NCBI GenBank assembly: GCA_024244665.1
Contig: JAAEOI010000654.1
Location: 28,763-92,762, forward strand
DNA from: Bacteroidota bacterium
GTDB lineage: Bacteria; Bacteroidota; Bacteroidia; Bacteroidales; GCA-2748055
Length of the DNA stretch: 64,000 nt
Direction: 5' to 3'
This document shows, one piece after another, positions 28,110-37,659 of the stretch. Below the pieces are notes generated by a model that was not told the DNA's origin, searched no databases, and was given only the letters and a program-made list of their open reading frames with translations. Both the position numbers and the translations under genes were made by a program. Numbering within the stretch: the stretch's first letter is position 1; each line of letters opens with the position of its first letter.

Positions 28110-28439
28110 ATGGACGAAGCAACGCACAAAAAGAATTTCAAACCCATCATCCTCTGTGACATGTTCATGGATAATATTCTCAGCCTTGGGAGATTGATTC
28201 CCATACATGTATCAGGCGGGTGCTCCGATTTCTTCTACAACCTGTCAAATTTCAGAAAATTCCCGGGCATCAAAGCTAACCTGGAGATGTTCTTCCTCCC
28301 CAATGAAACTTATAAACACCGGAATAAGCATTTTTTTCTCCCTTTCGACAAACGATTCACTCCCATGGAGTGGGCACTGTTTGTGAAGGATCATGTATAC
28401 ATCATTGCTGAGGACCCGGAGAGAGTTCAGCTACATTAA
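28110..28439 (+). CDS. Small protein of unknown function
   Basis: 109 residues from ATG 28110, with a promoter element immediately upstream. It has no signal peptide or membrane helix and contains a WALFVKDHVYIIAEDPERVQLH C-terminus. No family is recognised. It is followed after 17 bases by the acyltransferase gene, so the two are probably co-transcribed. The start is preferred over an upstream in-frame GTG-type start because it follows the promoter directly. Confidence 0.6.
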   Translation: MDEATHKKNFKPIILCDMFMDNILSLGRLIPIHVSGGCSDFFYNLSNFRKFPGIKANLEMFFLPNETYKHRNKHFFLPFDKRFTPMEWALFVKDHVYIIAEDPERVQLH

Positions 28440-28456
28440 AAAATAAGTCCACCATC

Positions 28457-29473
28457 ATGCCCATGAAGGATATCATACCTCCCGTGCCTCTTGAAGCCCT
28501 GAAAGATGAGCTTTCGCAGGAGAGGTTTATCAGGAAGACCAACAAGGCTGGAAACAAGATCTACATTATTAATGCCGGCAACGCTCCCAATACCATGAGG
28601 GAGATAGGAAGGCTAAGGGAGCTCTCATTCCGCCATGCGGGGGGGGGGACCGGGCTGGAGTGCGACCTGGACGAATACGATACCGGGGAGGATTCCTACC
28701 AACAGCTGGTTGTCTGGGACCCGGAGGAACAGGCCATCCTGGGAGGCTACCGCTTCATCCTCTGCGACTCAAACAGATGTATAAAGGATGGGGAAATACG
28801 CCTGGCCACCTCCAAACTATTCAATTTTTCGGAACAGTTCCTCACCGAGTACGTTCCCCAAATGATCGAACTGGGTCGCTCTTTTGTACAACCCAAATAC
28901 CAGTCGACCCAGCTGCGCCGCAAGGGTATATATGCACTTGACAATTTATGGGACGGACTGGGTACTCTGACGCTTGACTACCCTGAGAAAAAATTCATGT
29001 TCGGGAAGGTTACCATGTACCTCCACTACCACCAGATGGCCAGGGACATGATCCTCTTCTTCCTGAACAAACATTTCCCTGACACCGAGGAACTGGTCAT
29101 TCCGAAAGAGTCTCTGAAGATGGCCACTGACAGGGCCAGGCTCACCGCAATTTTTACCGGTCAGGATTACTCGGAGGATTATAAGATCCTCTCCAAGGAG
29201 GTCAGGGCATGTGGCGAGAACATTCCCCCGCTGATCAATGCCTACATGAATCTCTCACCATCCATGAGAACCTTTGGAACCGTATTGAACCGCGGGTTTG
29301 GGGATGTGGAGGAGACCGGAATCATGATCACACTGAACGATCTCTATAAGGCAAAGATTGAACGACATGTAATGAACTACATGCCCAAGCAACTGATGAA
29401 GATTAAAAGCATCCGGAGGCGCGACTTGAAGCTGGAGCGACTAACAAGAAGATTTCACTTTAATAAAAAGTGA
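28457..29473 (+). CDS. Amino-acid N-acyltransferase of the OlsB/GlsB type (lipoamino-acid synthesis)
   Basis: 338 residues with a GNAT-fold acyltransferase domain as in OlsB and Bacteroides GlsB: IGRLRELSFRHAGGGTG near 50-66, DLDEYD, then LVVWDPEEQAILGGYRF and MIELGRSFVQPKYQ. These enzymes attach a beta-hydroxy fatty acid to ornithine or glycine, the first step to ornithine or glycine lipids. In Bacteroides this enzyme is GlsB; the second acyltransferase (GlsA) is not beside it here. A run of ten G bases at 28639-28648 encodes part of the AGGGT loop. The C-terminal about 60 residues are basic. Confidence 0.68.
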   Translation: MPMKDIIPPVPLEALKDELSQERFIRKTNKAGNKIYIINAGNAPNTMREIGRLRELSFRHAGGGTGLECDLDEYDTGEDSYQQLVVWDPEEQAILGGYRFILCDSNRCIKDGEIRLATSKLFNFSEQFLTEYVPQMIELGRSFVQPKYQSTQLRRKGIYALDNLWDGLGTLTLDYPEKKFMFGKVTMYLHYHQMARDMILFFLNKHFPDTEELVIPKESLKMATDRARLTAIFTGQDYSEDYKILSKEVRACGENIPPLINAYMNLSPSMRTFGTVLNRGFGDVEETGIMITLNDLYKAKIERHVMNYMPKQLMKIKSIRRRDLKLERLTRRFHFNKK

Positions 29474-29474
29474 C

Positions 29475-31376
29475 TTAATAGGCACGTGTATTTACCCCGT
29501 GTATGTAGTTCAGAAATGCATTACTGGCTACCTTATTCCCACCGGGCGTAGGGTAATCGCCGGTAAAATACCAGTCCCCTTTATCATCGGGAACCGCCTC
29601 ATGCAGGTTCTCAATGCTCTGATAAACAATGTTGACTTCAGCCTTAACATCTGAATCGGTAAGCATCTCGGAAATCTTCAGGCTAATCTGTTCAGCGGTA
29701 AAGGGTTTGTATATATCCTTCACATAATTGACATACTCCTCTTTGGGAAGGTCTTTCTGCATGTTGCACTTCTTATACACCTCGTTGATCACATGCTCCA
29801 TCTCGTTCTCTTTAAGCAACTCCATGGCCGCCTGGAAAGCAATGAAATCACCCAGCTTGGCCATGTCAATCCCGTAGCAGTCAGGATACCTGATCTGTGG
29901 CGAGGATGAAACCACAACTATCTTTACGGGATCGAGCCTGTCCAGGATCTTGATAATGCTCTGTTTCAGGGTAGTGCCCCTGACAATGCTGTCGTCAATA
30001 ATCACCAGGGTGTCCTTTCCGCGGCGAAGCGATCCATATGTAACATCGTACACATGGCTCACCATATCCTTGCGCCCCTTATCCTGGGAAATGAAGGTCC
30101 TCAGTTTCAGATCCTTAATTGCCACTTTTTCAATACGGGCGTGCTCGGTCATGATCTTCAGCACCTCCTCCTGATCGCAGCTTCCATTCAGTTTCTTCAG
30201 CTTCTCCCACTTTTGAAGAATTGTGTGGTCCTCCACCCCCTTCACCATCCCGTAAAAGGCTGACTCGGCTGTATTCGGGATGAAGGAGAAGACGGTATTA
30301 TCCATATCATTATCGATGGCTTTAAGAATATCAGGAACCAGTAGCTCACCCAGCTTTTTTCGCTCACGGTAGATCTCACGGTCCGAGCCCCTGGAAAAGT
30401 AGATCCTCTCGAACGAACAGGACTTCTTCTCCTCCTCTTTCCTGATTCGCTCCAGGGAGACCTCGCCATCCTTCTTTATCACCAGGGCATGTCCCGGCGG
30501 CAACTCTTTTACAGCGTCAAATTTCAAATTCATTGCAGTCTGGATCACCGGCCTCTCAGAGGTCACAATGACAATTTCTTCATCCTGGTAATAATAGGCA
30601 GGCCTGATGCCCCACGGATCGCGCATGGCAAACATATCACCATGGCCCATCATGCCGGCAACCGTGTAGCCGCCGTCCCAGTATTTGCTGGCCTCTCCAA
30701 GAACTTTTCCCACATCAAGCATTGTTCCGATGCGATCAGTAATATCACGGTTGCTGTATCCAAGCGACTTCTGCTCATCAAACAGTTTCTGATTCTCAGT
30801 ATCCAGGAAATGCCCCACTTTCTCCAGCATGGTAACAGTATCGGAATTTTCCTTGGGATACTGACCAAGTTCGACCAGTCTATTGAAGAGCTCATCCACA
30901 TTGGTCAGGTTAAAATTCCCGGCCATCACCAGGTTTCGTGTCCTCCAGTTGTTCTGCCGCATGACAGGATGGAGGTTTTCGGCGGAGTTTGATCCAAAGG
31001 TGCCGTAACGAAGATGGCCCAGGTATGCTTCAGCCACAAAGGGCAGGTGCCTTTTTGCCCACTGGGGATCAATAAAAGCTTCCGGAGAATCTCTCTCGGC
31101 ATCGGCATACTCCTTATAGATCCCCTTGAATATTTCATTAATAGCCGAAGAACCATTCTCCCGCCGCCGGTTGAAATACTTCATGCCCGGCGGGGTATTC
31201 AGTTTCAGGCTCACCATTCCTGCCCCGTCCTGGCCCCTGTTCCTCTGCTTCTCCATCAGCAGGTACAACTTCTCCAAGCCGTATCTCCACGATCCATGGT
31301 TGAGCTGGTAATGCTCCAGGGGCTTCAGCAACCGCACCATTGCAATACCGCATTTATGCTTGATTCCGTCGATCAT
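29475..31376 (-). CDS. Amidophosphoribosyltransferase-like protein (long PurF family)
   Basis: 633 residues against about 470-510 for ordinary PurF. It has a glutaminase part with the candidate catalytic Cys9 (IKHKCGIAMV) after an eight-residue leader, RNRGQDGAGM and YLGHLRYGTFG, and a phosphoribosyltransferase part with the PRPP loop VIIDDSIVRGTTL. The extra length lies in an insertion near 75-105 and a C-terminal extension. PurF makes phosphoribosylamine from PRPP and glutamine in purine synthesis; this long form is a Bacteroidetes paralogue type, so the reaction is likely but not certain. It overlaps the SPOR gene by four bases. Confidence 0.78.
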   Translation of the reverse strand: MIDGIKHKCGIAMVRLLKPLEHYQLNHGSWRYGLEKLYLLMEKQRNRGQDGAGMVSLKLNTPPGMKYFNRRRENGSSAINEIFKGIYKEYADAERDSPEAFIDPQWAKRHLPFVAEAYLGHLRYGTFGSNSAENLHPVMRQNNWRTRNLVMAGNFNLTNVDELFNRLVELGQYPKENSDTVTMLEKVGHFLDTENQKLFDEQKSLGYSNRDITDRIGTMLDVGKVLGEASKYWDGGYTVAGMMGHGDMFAMRDPWGIRPAYYYQDEEIVIVTSERPVIQTAMNLKFDAVKELPPGHALVIKKDGEVSLERIRKEEEKKSCSFERIYFSRGSDREIYRERKKLGELLVPDILKAIDNDMDNTVFSFIPNTAESAFYGMVKGVEDHTILQKWEKLKKLNGSCDQEEVLKIMTEHARIEKVAIKDLKLRTFISQDKGRKDMVSHVYDVTYGSLRRGKDTLVIIDDSIVRGTTLKQSIIKILDRLDPVKIVVVSSSPQIRYPDCYGIDMAKLGDFIAFQAAMELLKENEMEHVINEVYKKCNMQKDLPKEEYVNYVKDIYKPFTAEQISLKISEMLTDSDVKAEVNIVYQSIENLHEAVPDDKGDWYFTGDYPTPGGNKVASNAFLNYIHGVNTRAY

Positions 31377-31810
31377 TGGATGTTAATATAAGCCTCCATG
31401 GGGAAGGAATTGGGAAATTTTCGATTAATCCTATCCTGCAGTTTTATTGCCTCACTTCGTGTCCTGCAGTCGCCTACATACACCTTAAAATAGACCCCAT
31501 CATACCCGTCGTAGGCATCGATATCAGGAAAATTAGAGAGGAACCGGGCCCTGACACGCTGCTGCTGTTCCCTTGCTCCAATACCACTCTCGGAATAGAT
31601 TCGTATCCGGTAACCAGGAACACCCTTTACCTTACTGCTCTGTATCAACAGCTTATAGTAGTTTGCCTCCAGCAGGGAGTCGGTTTCGATGCTTACCTGT
31701 CCCTCTGCGTTCTTCAGCTTTTCCAGCACATCCTCACCCGAACCTGATTGTCCCCACGAAATTGTGCCTGCATGGATTAAACAAATTATTAAAAGGAAAG
31801 AGAATTTCAT
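31373..31810 (-). CDS. Secreted SPOR-domain protein
   Basis: 145 residues from ATG 31810, which starts a signal peptide (FSFLLIICLIHAGTISWGQ). A longer frame to 31840 lacks sense before it and would run upstream into the promoter element. The C-terminal half is a SPOR domain (YRIRIYSESGIGAREQQQRVRARFL; YFKVYVGDCRTRSEAIKLQDRI), a fold that binds denuded septal peptidoglycan glycans. Although next to a purF-like gene and overlapping it, the role is probably cell-wall or division related. Confidence 0.82.
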   Translation of the reverse strand: MKFSFLLIICLIHAGTISWGQSGSGEDVLEKLKNAEGQVSIETDSLLEANYYKLLIQSSKVKGVPGYRIRIYSESGIGAREQQQRVRARFLSNFPDIDAYDGYDGVYFKVYVGDCRTRSEAIKLQDRINRKFPNSFPMEAYINIQ

Positions 31811-31837
31811 GAGTAGTCTGCCCCTGTTTTTGCCCCA

Positions 31838-31845
31838 CAAAAATA
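31838..31845 (-). promoter_or_regulatory. -7 element for the SPOR/PurF-like pair
   Basis: Minus-strand TATTTTTG, an exact TAnnTTTG match, 28 bases before ATG 31810. Both genes downstream overlap, so this element probably serves them together. Confidence 0.45.
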
Positions 31846-31878
31846 ATCAAATTTGGATAAATTGATTACTTTCACTTC

Positions 31879-32559
31879 ATGCAGGTGAAAAAAGGTGGAG
31901 AAAGACGTCGTAACGAAGTGTTTACAGGGCTTATATTGATCCTTGTGACCATCAGTTATATTACATCTTTGCTGCTGGATTTCAAATTTGTAAGCCCCTA
32001 TGCCACCCTGCAGGAGGATCTGACCTATCTCGCCGAGCACATCCGGAACCAGAAAATAAGTTCCATTGCCTGGCTGGGCACTGCTGTGGTTACTGCCCTG
32101 GCCATCCCCTTTTACATCACACTTTTCAGGAAAAAACTAAGATTGTTGTCCTACCTGAACGGCCTCCTGATGCTTGCCGCATCGACCGGTTTCCTTTTGA
32201 TGTCACTGGTGGGGCTGGATCTTTTCCATGATATTTCGGGGATCGTGGATGAAAGCATAGCACAGAGCGGGGACGAGTTGAAGCTGCAACTGCTGAACCA
32301 GTTCAGGAAGGAACAGCTTTACAGGCTCATGGGGAGCAGCTGTGTGGGAATATGGGCCCTTGGGCTGAGCCTGACCAGATTCAGGATCCCCCGGTTCCCA
32401 ATGGTTTCAACTATTCTCCTTATGATTTCGGGTCCCGCCCTTGTTTTCTTCAACTGGTATGATCCCGATCACATTGGCCGTACCGGAGCAATGGCCGGAA
32501 TTATCATTGGCATAACAATATTCTGTGTGCGCCTGATCAATAAGGGGATCTTCGATTAG
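31879..32559 (+). CDS. Six-helix membrane protein, DUF4386-like
   Basis: 226 residues with about six hydrophobic segments (for example VFTGLILILVTISYITSLLL, IAWLGTAVVTALAIPFYITLF, YLNGLLMLAASTGFLLMSLVGLD, MAGIIIGITIFCVRLI). The pattern resembles DUF4386 proteins, which have no known function. It stands alone between divergent and convergent neighbours, and its last codon region overlaps the yebC stop by 4 bases. Confidence 0.6.
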   Translation: MQVKKGGERRRNEVFTGLILILVTISYITSLLLDFKFVSPYATLQEDLTYLAEHIRNQKISSIAWLGTAVVTALAIPFYITLFRKKLRLLSYLNGLLMLAASTGFLLMSLVGLDLFHDISGIVDESIAQSGDELKLQLLNQFRKEQLYRLMGSSCVGIWALGLSLTRFRIPRFPMVSTILLMISGPALVFFNWYDPDHIGRTGAMAGIIIGITIFCVRLINKGIFD

Positions 32560-33296
32560 TCCATCGCCTCGCTCACTTCGTCAGTGACCTCAAGGTTGTG
32601 TGATACTGCCTGAACATCATCATCGTCCTCGAACTCCTCAATGATCTTCATGATCTGAACAGATTGCTCAACAGTCAGCTCAATGTTATCGTTGGGAATG
32701 CGCTGGAGTTCAGCACTCTCGGGCTCAAGGCCCATCTCCTGAAGCTTTTTCTGCACGTTGTGAAACTCCTCCATGGGAGTTGTGATCATGAAGGTATCCT
32801 CTTCCAGTTCCACCTCTTCCACTCCTGCATCGATGATTTCCAGTTCAAATTCGTCGGGATCCATATCCCCTTTAGGAAGACTGATCACCCCTTTTCGCTC
32901 GAACATAAAGCCCAGGGATCCATTGGTTCCGAGGTTTCCGCCCCTCTTGTTAAAGATGGCACGAACGTTACTGACTGTGCGGTTGCGGTTATCGGTAAGA
33001 GAATCTACAATAACCCCGATCCCGTGAGGGAGCATTCCTTCGAAAGTGAGTTCCAGAAAGGAGGAGTTGTCCCTGTCGGCCTTGCTAATGGCCCTCTGGA
33101 TGGTATCCTTGGGCATATTCAGCCCTTTGGCAGTCTGAACTGCGGATCGAAGTCTCGGGTTGGCCTCAATCTCTGAACCGCCTGTACTGGCAGCAACGGT
33201 AATCTCCTTAATAAGCTTGGTGAATAGTTTTCCCCGCCTGGCATCGTTCGCACCCTTCTTGCGCTTGATGGTTGACCATTTACTGTGTCCTGACAT
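32556..33296 (-). CDS. YebC/PmpR-TACO1 family protein
   Basis: 246 residues beginning MSGHSKWSTIKRKKGANDARRG, the hallmark start of the family, followed by LFTKLIKEITVAA, NPRLRSAVQTAKGLNMPKDTI and YEGxxPxG-type LTFEGMLPHGIGVIVDSLTDNRNRT. Members have been described as transcriptional regulators and, more recently, as translation factors that relieve ribosome stalling at proline stretches. Normal length and complete. It stands as a single gene. Confidence 0.93.
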   Translation of the reverse strand: MSGHSKWSTIKRKKGANDARRGKLFTKLIKEITVAASTGGSEIEANPRLRSAVQTAKGLNMPKDTIQRAISKADRDNSSFLELTFEGMLPHGIGVIVDSLTDNRNRTVSNVRAIFNKRGGNLGTNGSLGFMFERKGVISLPKGDMDPDEFELEIIDAGVEEVELEEDTFMITTPMEEFHNVQKKLQEMGLEPESAELQRIPNDNIELTVEQSVQIMKIIEEFEDDDDVQAVSHNLEVTDEVSEAMD

Positions 33297-33350
33297 AGTA
33301 TTGCATGATTTTCTACAAAACTAGCAAATTGCCGGCAAGCTGAAAAATGA

Positions 33351-33902
33351 TTAGCGACTGATTACCTGAACTCCCCCGAATACCACGTCAACTTTGATGT
33401 TAATGCTGGCCGAATCGGGTCTCCATGAGTCACTTTCATACACCGTCGAACCAAATGCTGCCGTATTGCCATCGGGTAGCTCAGCTCCCGCAAAAACAGC
33501 ATCGGCGGTGATCCTCACGGGTACATCACGGGGAATAATAATCTGGGTTCCCCCGAAAACAGTACTGATCTTCGTGTGGAAACTCCCTTTACTCAGATCC
33601 ACATCGGTGAAGTCGTATACCCCTTTTCCAAAAAGCACCGTATACTCCTTATCCGGATCGGGATTATTATAGGTCCGTTCATTAAAAATCGTCTCCTCGG
33701 GATCAAAATGGCGGGCAGGTATGATGAACCGCCCGAACAACACCTTGATTCCCAGCAGAACCAGGAAAATTCCAACCAATACCTTGAAGACCGGAAAATC
33801 GATCTGAAATACCACCTTTATGATCAGTGCAACACCCAGTAAGAGTAAAAAAGCACCCCAAAATATACCTGCTCCCATTTTCATATGATTTTTAGATTTC
33901 AT
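33351..33902 (-). CDS. Membrane protein with LiaF-like C-terminal domain
   Basis: 183 residues. Two N-terminal membrane helices (IFWGAFLLLLGVALIIKVVF and FKVLVGIFLVLLGIKVLFG) are followed by a beta-helical domain with repeating VFGGTQI/VFAGAEL/VFGGVQV turns, as in the LiaF/toast-rack domain first linked to the cell-envelope stress response of Firmicutes. In Bacteroidetes such proteins are usually of unknown function. No two-component system lies nearby. Confidence 0.72.
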   Translation of the reverse strand: MKSKNHMKMGAGIFWGAFLLLLGVALIIKVVFQIDFPVFKVLVGIFLVLLGIKVLFGRFIIPARHFDPEETIFNERTYNNPDPDKEYTVLFGKGVYDFTDVDLSKGSFHTKISTVFGGTQIIIPRDVPVRITADAVFAGAELPDGNTAAFGSTVYESDSWRPDSASINIKVDVVFGGVQVISR

Positions 33903-34033
33903 TGCTTATTGTTTCTTCTGCAATTATAGGGAGAAAACAACACCCCCGAAACAATTAATCGGCGAAGCGGGTTATTATGTCGGTAAATGGTCTCAATTTG
34001 ACCTTAATTACTAAAAACTTCAGGTTCGTTTTT

Positions 34034-34041
34034 TAACTTTG
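34034..34041 (+). promoter_or_regulatory. -7 element of miaB
   Basis: TAACTTTG, an exact TAnnTTTG match ending six bases before GTG 34048. It therefore supports GTG 34048 and a leaderless or near-leaderless mRNA, and excludes the overlapping TTG 34039. Confidence 0.55.
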
Positions 34042-34047
34042 CACACT

Positions 34048-35412
34048 GTGTCAAAAAGAAAACTATATATAGAGACCTATGGCTGCCAGATGAATGTGGT
34101 AGACAGCGAGGTTGTGGCAGCCATCCTGCGAAAGCAGGAGTACCAGGTGACTGAAGAGATCGGGGAGGCTGACCTGATCCTGGTTAATACCTGCTCCATC
34201 AGGGACAATGCAGAACAGCGCATCCGGACCAGGTTAAAGGAGTTTGGACGTATTAAGAAAGAGAACAAGGATGTCTCGGTTGGTCTTATCGGATGCATGG
34301 CCGAGCGGCTGAAGGAAAAGCTATTGGAAGAGGAGCCTGTGATCGACCTGGTGGTGGGACCGGATGCCTACCGTGAGCTTCCCGCCCTGCTTGCACAGGT
34401 TGAGAACGGCCAGAAAGGGATCGACACCCTCCTCTCCACCACCGAAACCTACGCGGAAATCAGCCCGGTGAGAATGGACAAGAACCAGGTCACATCCTTT
34501 GTGGCCATCATGCGGGGCTGTAACAACTTTTGTGCTTACTGCGTGGTTCCCGGGACCAGGGGCCGGGAGCGGAGCAGGGATCCGGAGACCATTATCAATG
34601 AAGCCACTGAACTCTTTAAGCAGGGGTACCGGGAGCTTACACTGCTTGGACAGAATGTGAACTCGTACAGATGGGGAGATAAGGAAGCGGGAGTGACCTT
34701 TGAGCAACTCCTTGAGTGGGTGGCCAGTATCGATCCGCTTTTCAGGGTCCGCTTTGCCACCTCACATCCCAAGGACATGTCCGATGATCTTCTGAAAGTA
34801 ATGGCAGCTCATCCCAACCTGTGCAGTTCGATCCACCTGCCGGTACAGTCGGGAAGCTCCACGGTGCTTGAGCGGATGAAGCGCAGGTACAACCGGGAAC
34901 ACTACATGGAGAGGGTATCGGCCATTCGTAAAATGCTTCCGGGGGCAAGCATATCCACCGATATTATTTCAGGATTTTGCGGTGAGACCGAAGAGGAGCA
35001 CCAGCAGACGCTAAGCCTGATGGAGTGGGCGGGGTATGACTTCTCCTACATGTTCAAGTACAGTGAAAGGCCTGGAACATTTGCAGAGATAAAGTTAAAA
35101 GATGATGTGCCCGAAAAGGTCAAAACCAGGCGACTGAATGAGATCATCGAATTGCAGAACAGGCTCTCTCTTGCAAGTAAGAAAAAGGATATCGGCCAGA
35201 CCTATGAGGTCCTTGCCGAAGGGACCTCTAAAAAATCGGAGGAGCAGCTCTATGGCCGCACCTCCCAGAATAAGGTTGTGGTATTTCCCCGAAGATCGGT
35301 CAAACCGGGCGAGTATGTACATGTGAAAATCACCGACTGCACATCCGCCACACTGATCGGGATTATTAGTCCAGCACCAGCAGGATCTTCTCCCGGCTAT
35401 TTTCGCAGCTGA
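34048..35412 (+). CDS. miaB: tRNA-2-methylthio-N6-dimethylallyladenosine synthase MiaB
   Basis: Radical-SAM methylthiotransferase acting on A37 of tRNAs. With GTG 34048 it has 454 residues (MSKRKLYIETYGCQMN). The N-terminal UPF0004 domain holds the first cluster cysteine (Cys13 in YGCQMN); the radical-SAM motif CNNFCAYC lies near 157-164, followed by GTRGRERSR; the TRAM domain is C-terminal (EVLAEGTSKKSEEQLYGRT...). The in-frame TTG 34039 lies inside the promoter element, so GTG is preferred. The last 47 bases overlap an oppositely oriented STAS gene. Confidence 0.95.
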   Translation: MSKRKLYIETYGCQMNVVDSEVVAAILRKQEYQVTEEIGEADLILVNTCSIRDNAEQRIRTRLKEFGRIKKENKDVSVGLIGCMAERLKEKLLEEEPVIDLVVGPDAYRELPALLAQVENGQKGIDTLLSTTETYAEISPVRMDKNQVTSFVAIMRGCNNFCAYCVVPGTRGRERSRDPETIINEATELFKQGYRELTLLGQNVNSYRWGDKEAGVTFEQLLEWVASIDPLFRVRFATSHPKDMSDDLLKVMAAHPNLCSSIHLPVQSGSSTVLERMKRRYNREHYMERVSAIRKMLPGASISTDIISGFCGETEEEHQQTLSLMEWAGYDFSYMFKYSERPGTFAEIKLKDDVPEKVKTRRLNEIIELQNRLSLASKKKDIGQTYEVLAEGTSKKSEEQLYGRTSQNKVVVFPRRSVKPGEYVHVKITDCTSATLIGIISPAPAGSSPGYFRS

Positions 35413-35713
35413 CAAAGGAGAATTTGCCCTCCAGTTCCAGCAGTATTACCAGCTCTTTTACATCGTCTGTCACATTACAGAGTTTGAACCGGCTGCCTGC
35501 TTCCCTGGCACAATCGGTGATCTCCATCAGTACTTCAAATCCTGAAGTGTCGATAAACCTGACTCCCTCCAGGTTGAAAATCACATCAGCGCCGGGCTCC
35601 TCAATGAGCTCCCTGAGCTGCTCCTTTACAAGGTCTGAGAAGAGGGTGTTAAGCCTGTTCACCTGAAACAGCTCCACCCAGTACTGGCTTCCTTCCTTCG
35701 CAATCTTTAACAT
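35366..35713 (-). CDS. STAS-domain anti-sigma-factor-antagonist-like protein
   Basis: 115 residues forming one STAS domain: VELFQVNRLNTLFSDLVKEQL, a VIFNLEGVRFIDTSGFEVLM core with candidate phospho-acceptor Ser57, then a helix and strand (FKLCNVTDDVKELVILLELEG). In SpoIIAA-like proteins a kinase phosphorylates this serine to control sigma release. No kinase or sigma gene is beside it. Its 3' end runs antisense through the last 47 bases of miaB. Confidence 0.8.
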   Translation of the reverse strand: MLKIAKEGSQYWVELFQVNRLNTLFSDLVKEQLRELIEEPGADVIFNLEGVRFIDTSGFEVLMEITDCAREAGSRFKLCNVTDDVKELVILLELEGKFSFVSCENSREKILLVLD

Positions 35714-35856
35714 TTCTATGGGTATCTAAAAATCAGCTGCAAAGTAATTCACATGCCATACATTTCACTAAAACCCGGCCTGAAGTTATCCACAAAAAAT
35801 TGTGAAGAGAGGGGGCAAACCCAGAAAAGGGATAATTCTTAGTCTGTCTGAATAAC

Positions 35857-37611
35857 CTATTCCGGCGGATTGGTTTTCAGGTAGAGTTCATCCAGCTGAT
35901 CCCCTGAAATGGTGGAAGGGGTATCGATCATCACATCGCGGCCCGAATTATTCTTGGGAAAGGCAATCACGTCACGGATCGATTCGATCCCCGCAAACAG
36001 CGCTACCAGGCGGTCAAAGCCAAATGCGATCCCCCCGTGGGGAGGAGCTCCATAGCGGAAGGCACTCATCAGGAAGCCAAACTGCTTCCGGGCTTCTTCT
36101 GCTGTGAAACCCAGGTTGTCGAACATCTGGCTCTGCAGGGCCTCGTCGTGGATCCGGATGGAACCCCCGCCGATCTCAACACCATTGATCACCAGGTCAT
36201 ATGCTTTTGCCCTGACCTTAGCCGGATCGGTTCGGAACAGCTCCAGGTCCTCTTCATAGGGGCTTGTGAAGGGGTGGTGCATGGCATGGAAGCGGCCCGA
36301 TTCTTCATCCCAATCCAGCAACGGGAAGTCAACCACCCACAGCGGCTTGAATATGTTGGGATCGCGAAGTTCCAGGCGGTTTCCCATTTCGAGCCTCAGC
36401 TCGCTCAGTGCTTTCATAGTCAACTTGCCTTCACCCGCCAGCACCAGTAACAGGTCTCCCGGTTTCGCACCGAACAGTTCAGCCCACTGCTTCAGTGCGG
36501 CTCCATCAAAGAATTTATCAACGGAAGACTTAAGGCTTCCGTCTTCGTTATATTTTACATAGACCAGTCCCTTCATCCCGATCTGCGGCCTCCTGACCCA
36601 GTCGGTGAGTGCATCCAATTGCTTTCGGCTGTACCCGGCACATCCTTCTGCACAGATACCACCCACATATTCAACCGTATCAAATACCTGGAATCCCTTG
36701 CCCTGGACAAGGGAGGTCATTTCTTCCAATTCCATACCAAAACGGATATCCGGCTTGTCGTTCCCATACCGGCTCATGGCCACGGAATAGTCCATTTTTG
36801 GAAACTCTCCTTCAATCTCCACATCCTTTATCGCCCTGAACAGGTGCCTGGTCAGCCCTTCAAAAGCTTCCAGAATATCATCCCGCTCAACGAACGACAT
36901 CTCGCAGTCGATCTGGGTAAACTCAGGCTGGCGGTCAGCCCTCAGGTCCTCATCCCTGAAACACTTCACAATCTGGAAGTATTTGTCAAATCCCGCCACC
37001 ATCAGAAGCTGTTTGAAGGTTTGTGGTGACTGGGGAAGGGCATAAAATTCTCCCGGGTTCATCCTGGAGGGAACCACAAAATCCCTTGCTCCCTCTGGAG
37101 TGGATTTAATCAAAACCGGAGTCTCCACCTCCAGGAAATCCTGCTCACTCATGTATTTCCTGATCTCGAAAGCCATCTGGTGGCGAAGCATCAGGTTCTT
37201 CCTTACCCCGGCCCGGCGCAGATCAAGATAGCGGTATTTCATCCTGATATCGTCACCGCCATCGGTGTTATCCTCGATTGTAAAGGGGGGAACCTGGGAT
37301 TCATTCAGAATCTTCAGGCTTTCCACCAGGATCTCGATATCACCTGTGGCCATCTGCGGGTTCTTGTTGCTCCGTTCAGCCACCTTTCCTGATGCCTGTA
37401 TAACAAATTCACGGCCCAGCTTCCTGGCCTCCCCACACAGGGCCGCATCTGATTCCATATTAAATACCAACTGGGTAAGCCCGTAGCGGTCCCTGGTATC
37501 CACGAATGTCATTCCCCCCAGGTCCCTCGATTTCTGGACCCATCCCGAAAGGGTGACACTCTCCCCCACCTGTTCCATGCTTAACTGACCGCAGTTGTGT
37601 GTTCTGTACAT
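35857..37611 (-). CDS. aspS: Aspartyl-tRNA synthetase
   Basis: 584 residues, class II synthetase of bacterial type. An N-terminal OB fold ([26 protein letters not shown]) binds the anticodon; motif 2 [18 protein letters not shown] and motif 3 [12 protein letters not shown] are intact, and a GAD domain is inserted in the catalytic core. Full length. It diverges from tadA with promoters practically touching. Confidence 0.97.
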   Translation of the reverse strand: MYRTHNCGQLSMEQVGESVTLSGWVQKSRDLGGMTFVDTRDRYGLTQLVFNMESDAALCGEARKLGREFVIQASGKVAERSNKNPQMATGDIEILVESLKILNESQVPPFTIEDNTDGGDDIRMKYRYLDLRRAGVRKNLMLRHQMAFEIRKYMSEQDFLEVETPVLIKSTPEGARDFVVPSRMNPGEFYALPQSPQTFKQLLMVAGFDKYFQIVKCFRDEDLRADRQPEFTQIDCEMSFVERDDILEAFEGLTRHLFRAIKDVEIEGEFPKMDYSVAMSRYGNDKPDIRFGMELEEMTSLVQGKGFQVFDTVEYVGGICAEGCAGYSRKQLDALTDWVRRPQIGMKGLVYVKYNEDGSLKSSVDKFFDGAALKQWAELFGAKPGDLLLVLAGEGKLTMKALSELRLEMGNRLELRDPNIFKPLWVVDFPLLDWDEESGRFHAMHHPFTSPYEEDLELFRTDPAKVRAKAYDLVINGVEIGGGSIRIHDEALQSQMFDNLGFTAEEARKQFGFLMSAFRYGAPPHGGIAFGFDRLVALFAGIESIRDVIAFPKNNSGRDVMIDTPSTISGDQLDELYLKTNPPE

Positions 37612-37639
37612 TTTTATTTCTTTTATTTGTAATGAGCTG

Positions 37640-37657
37640 CAAATTTAGTAACTTTTG
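37640..37657. promoter_or_regulatory. Abutting divergent -7 elements for aspS and tadA
   Basis: Minus-strand TAAATTTG at 37640-37647 (exact match, for aspS, ATG 37611) lies one base from plus-strand TAACTTTTG at 37649-37657 (TAnnTTTTG, one extra T, for tadA, ATG 37660). The two -7 elements face outward with their upstream halves overlapping the other gene's leader, so polymerase probably cannot occupy both at once. Confidence 0.5.
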
Positions 37658-37659
37658 GT

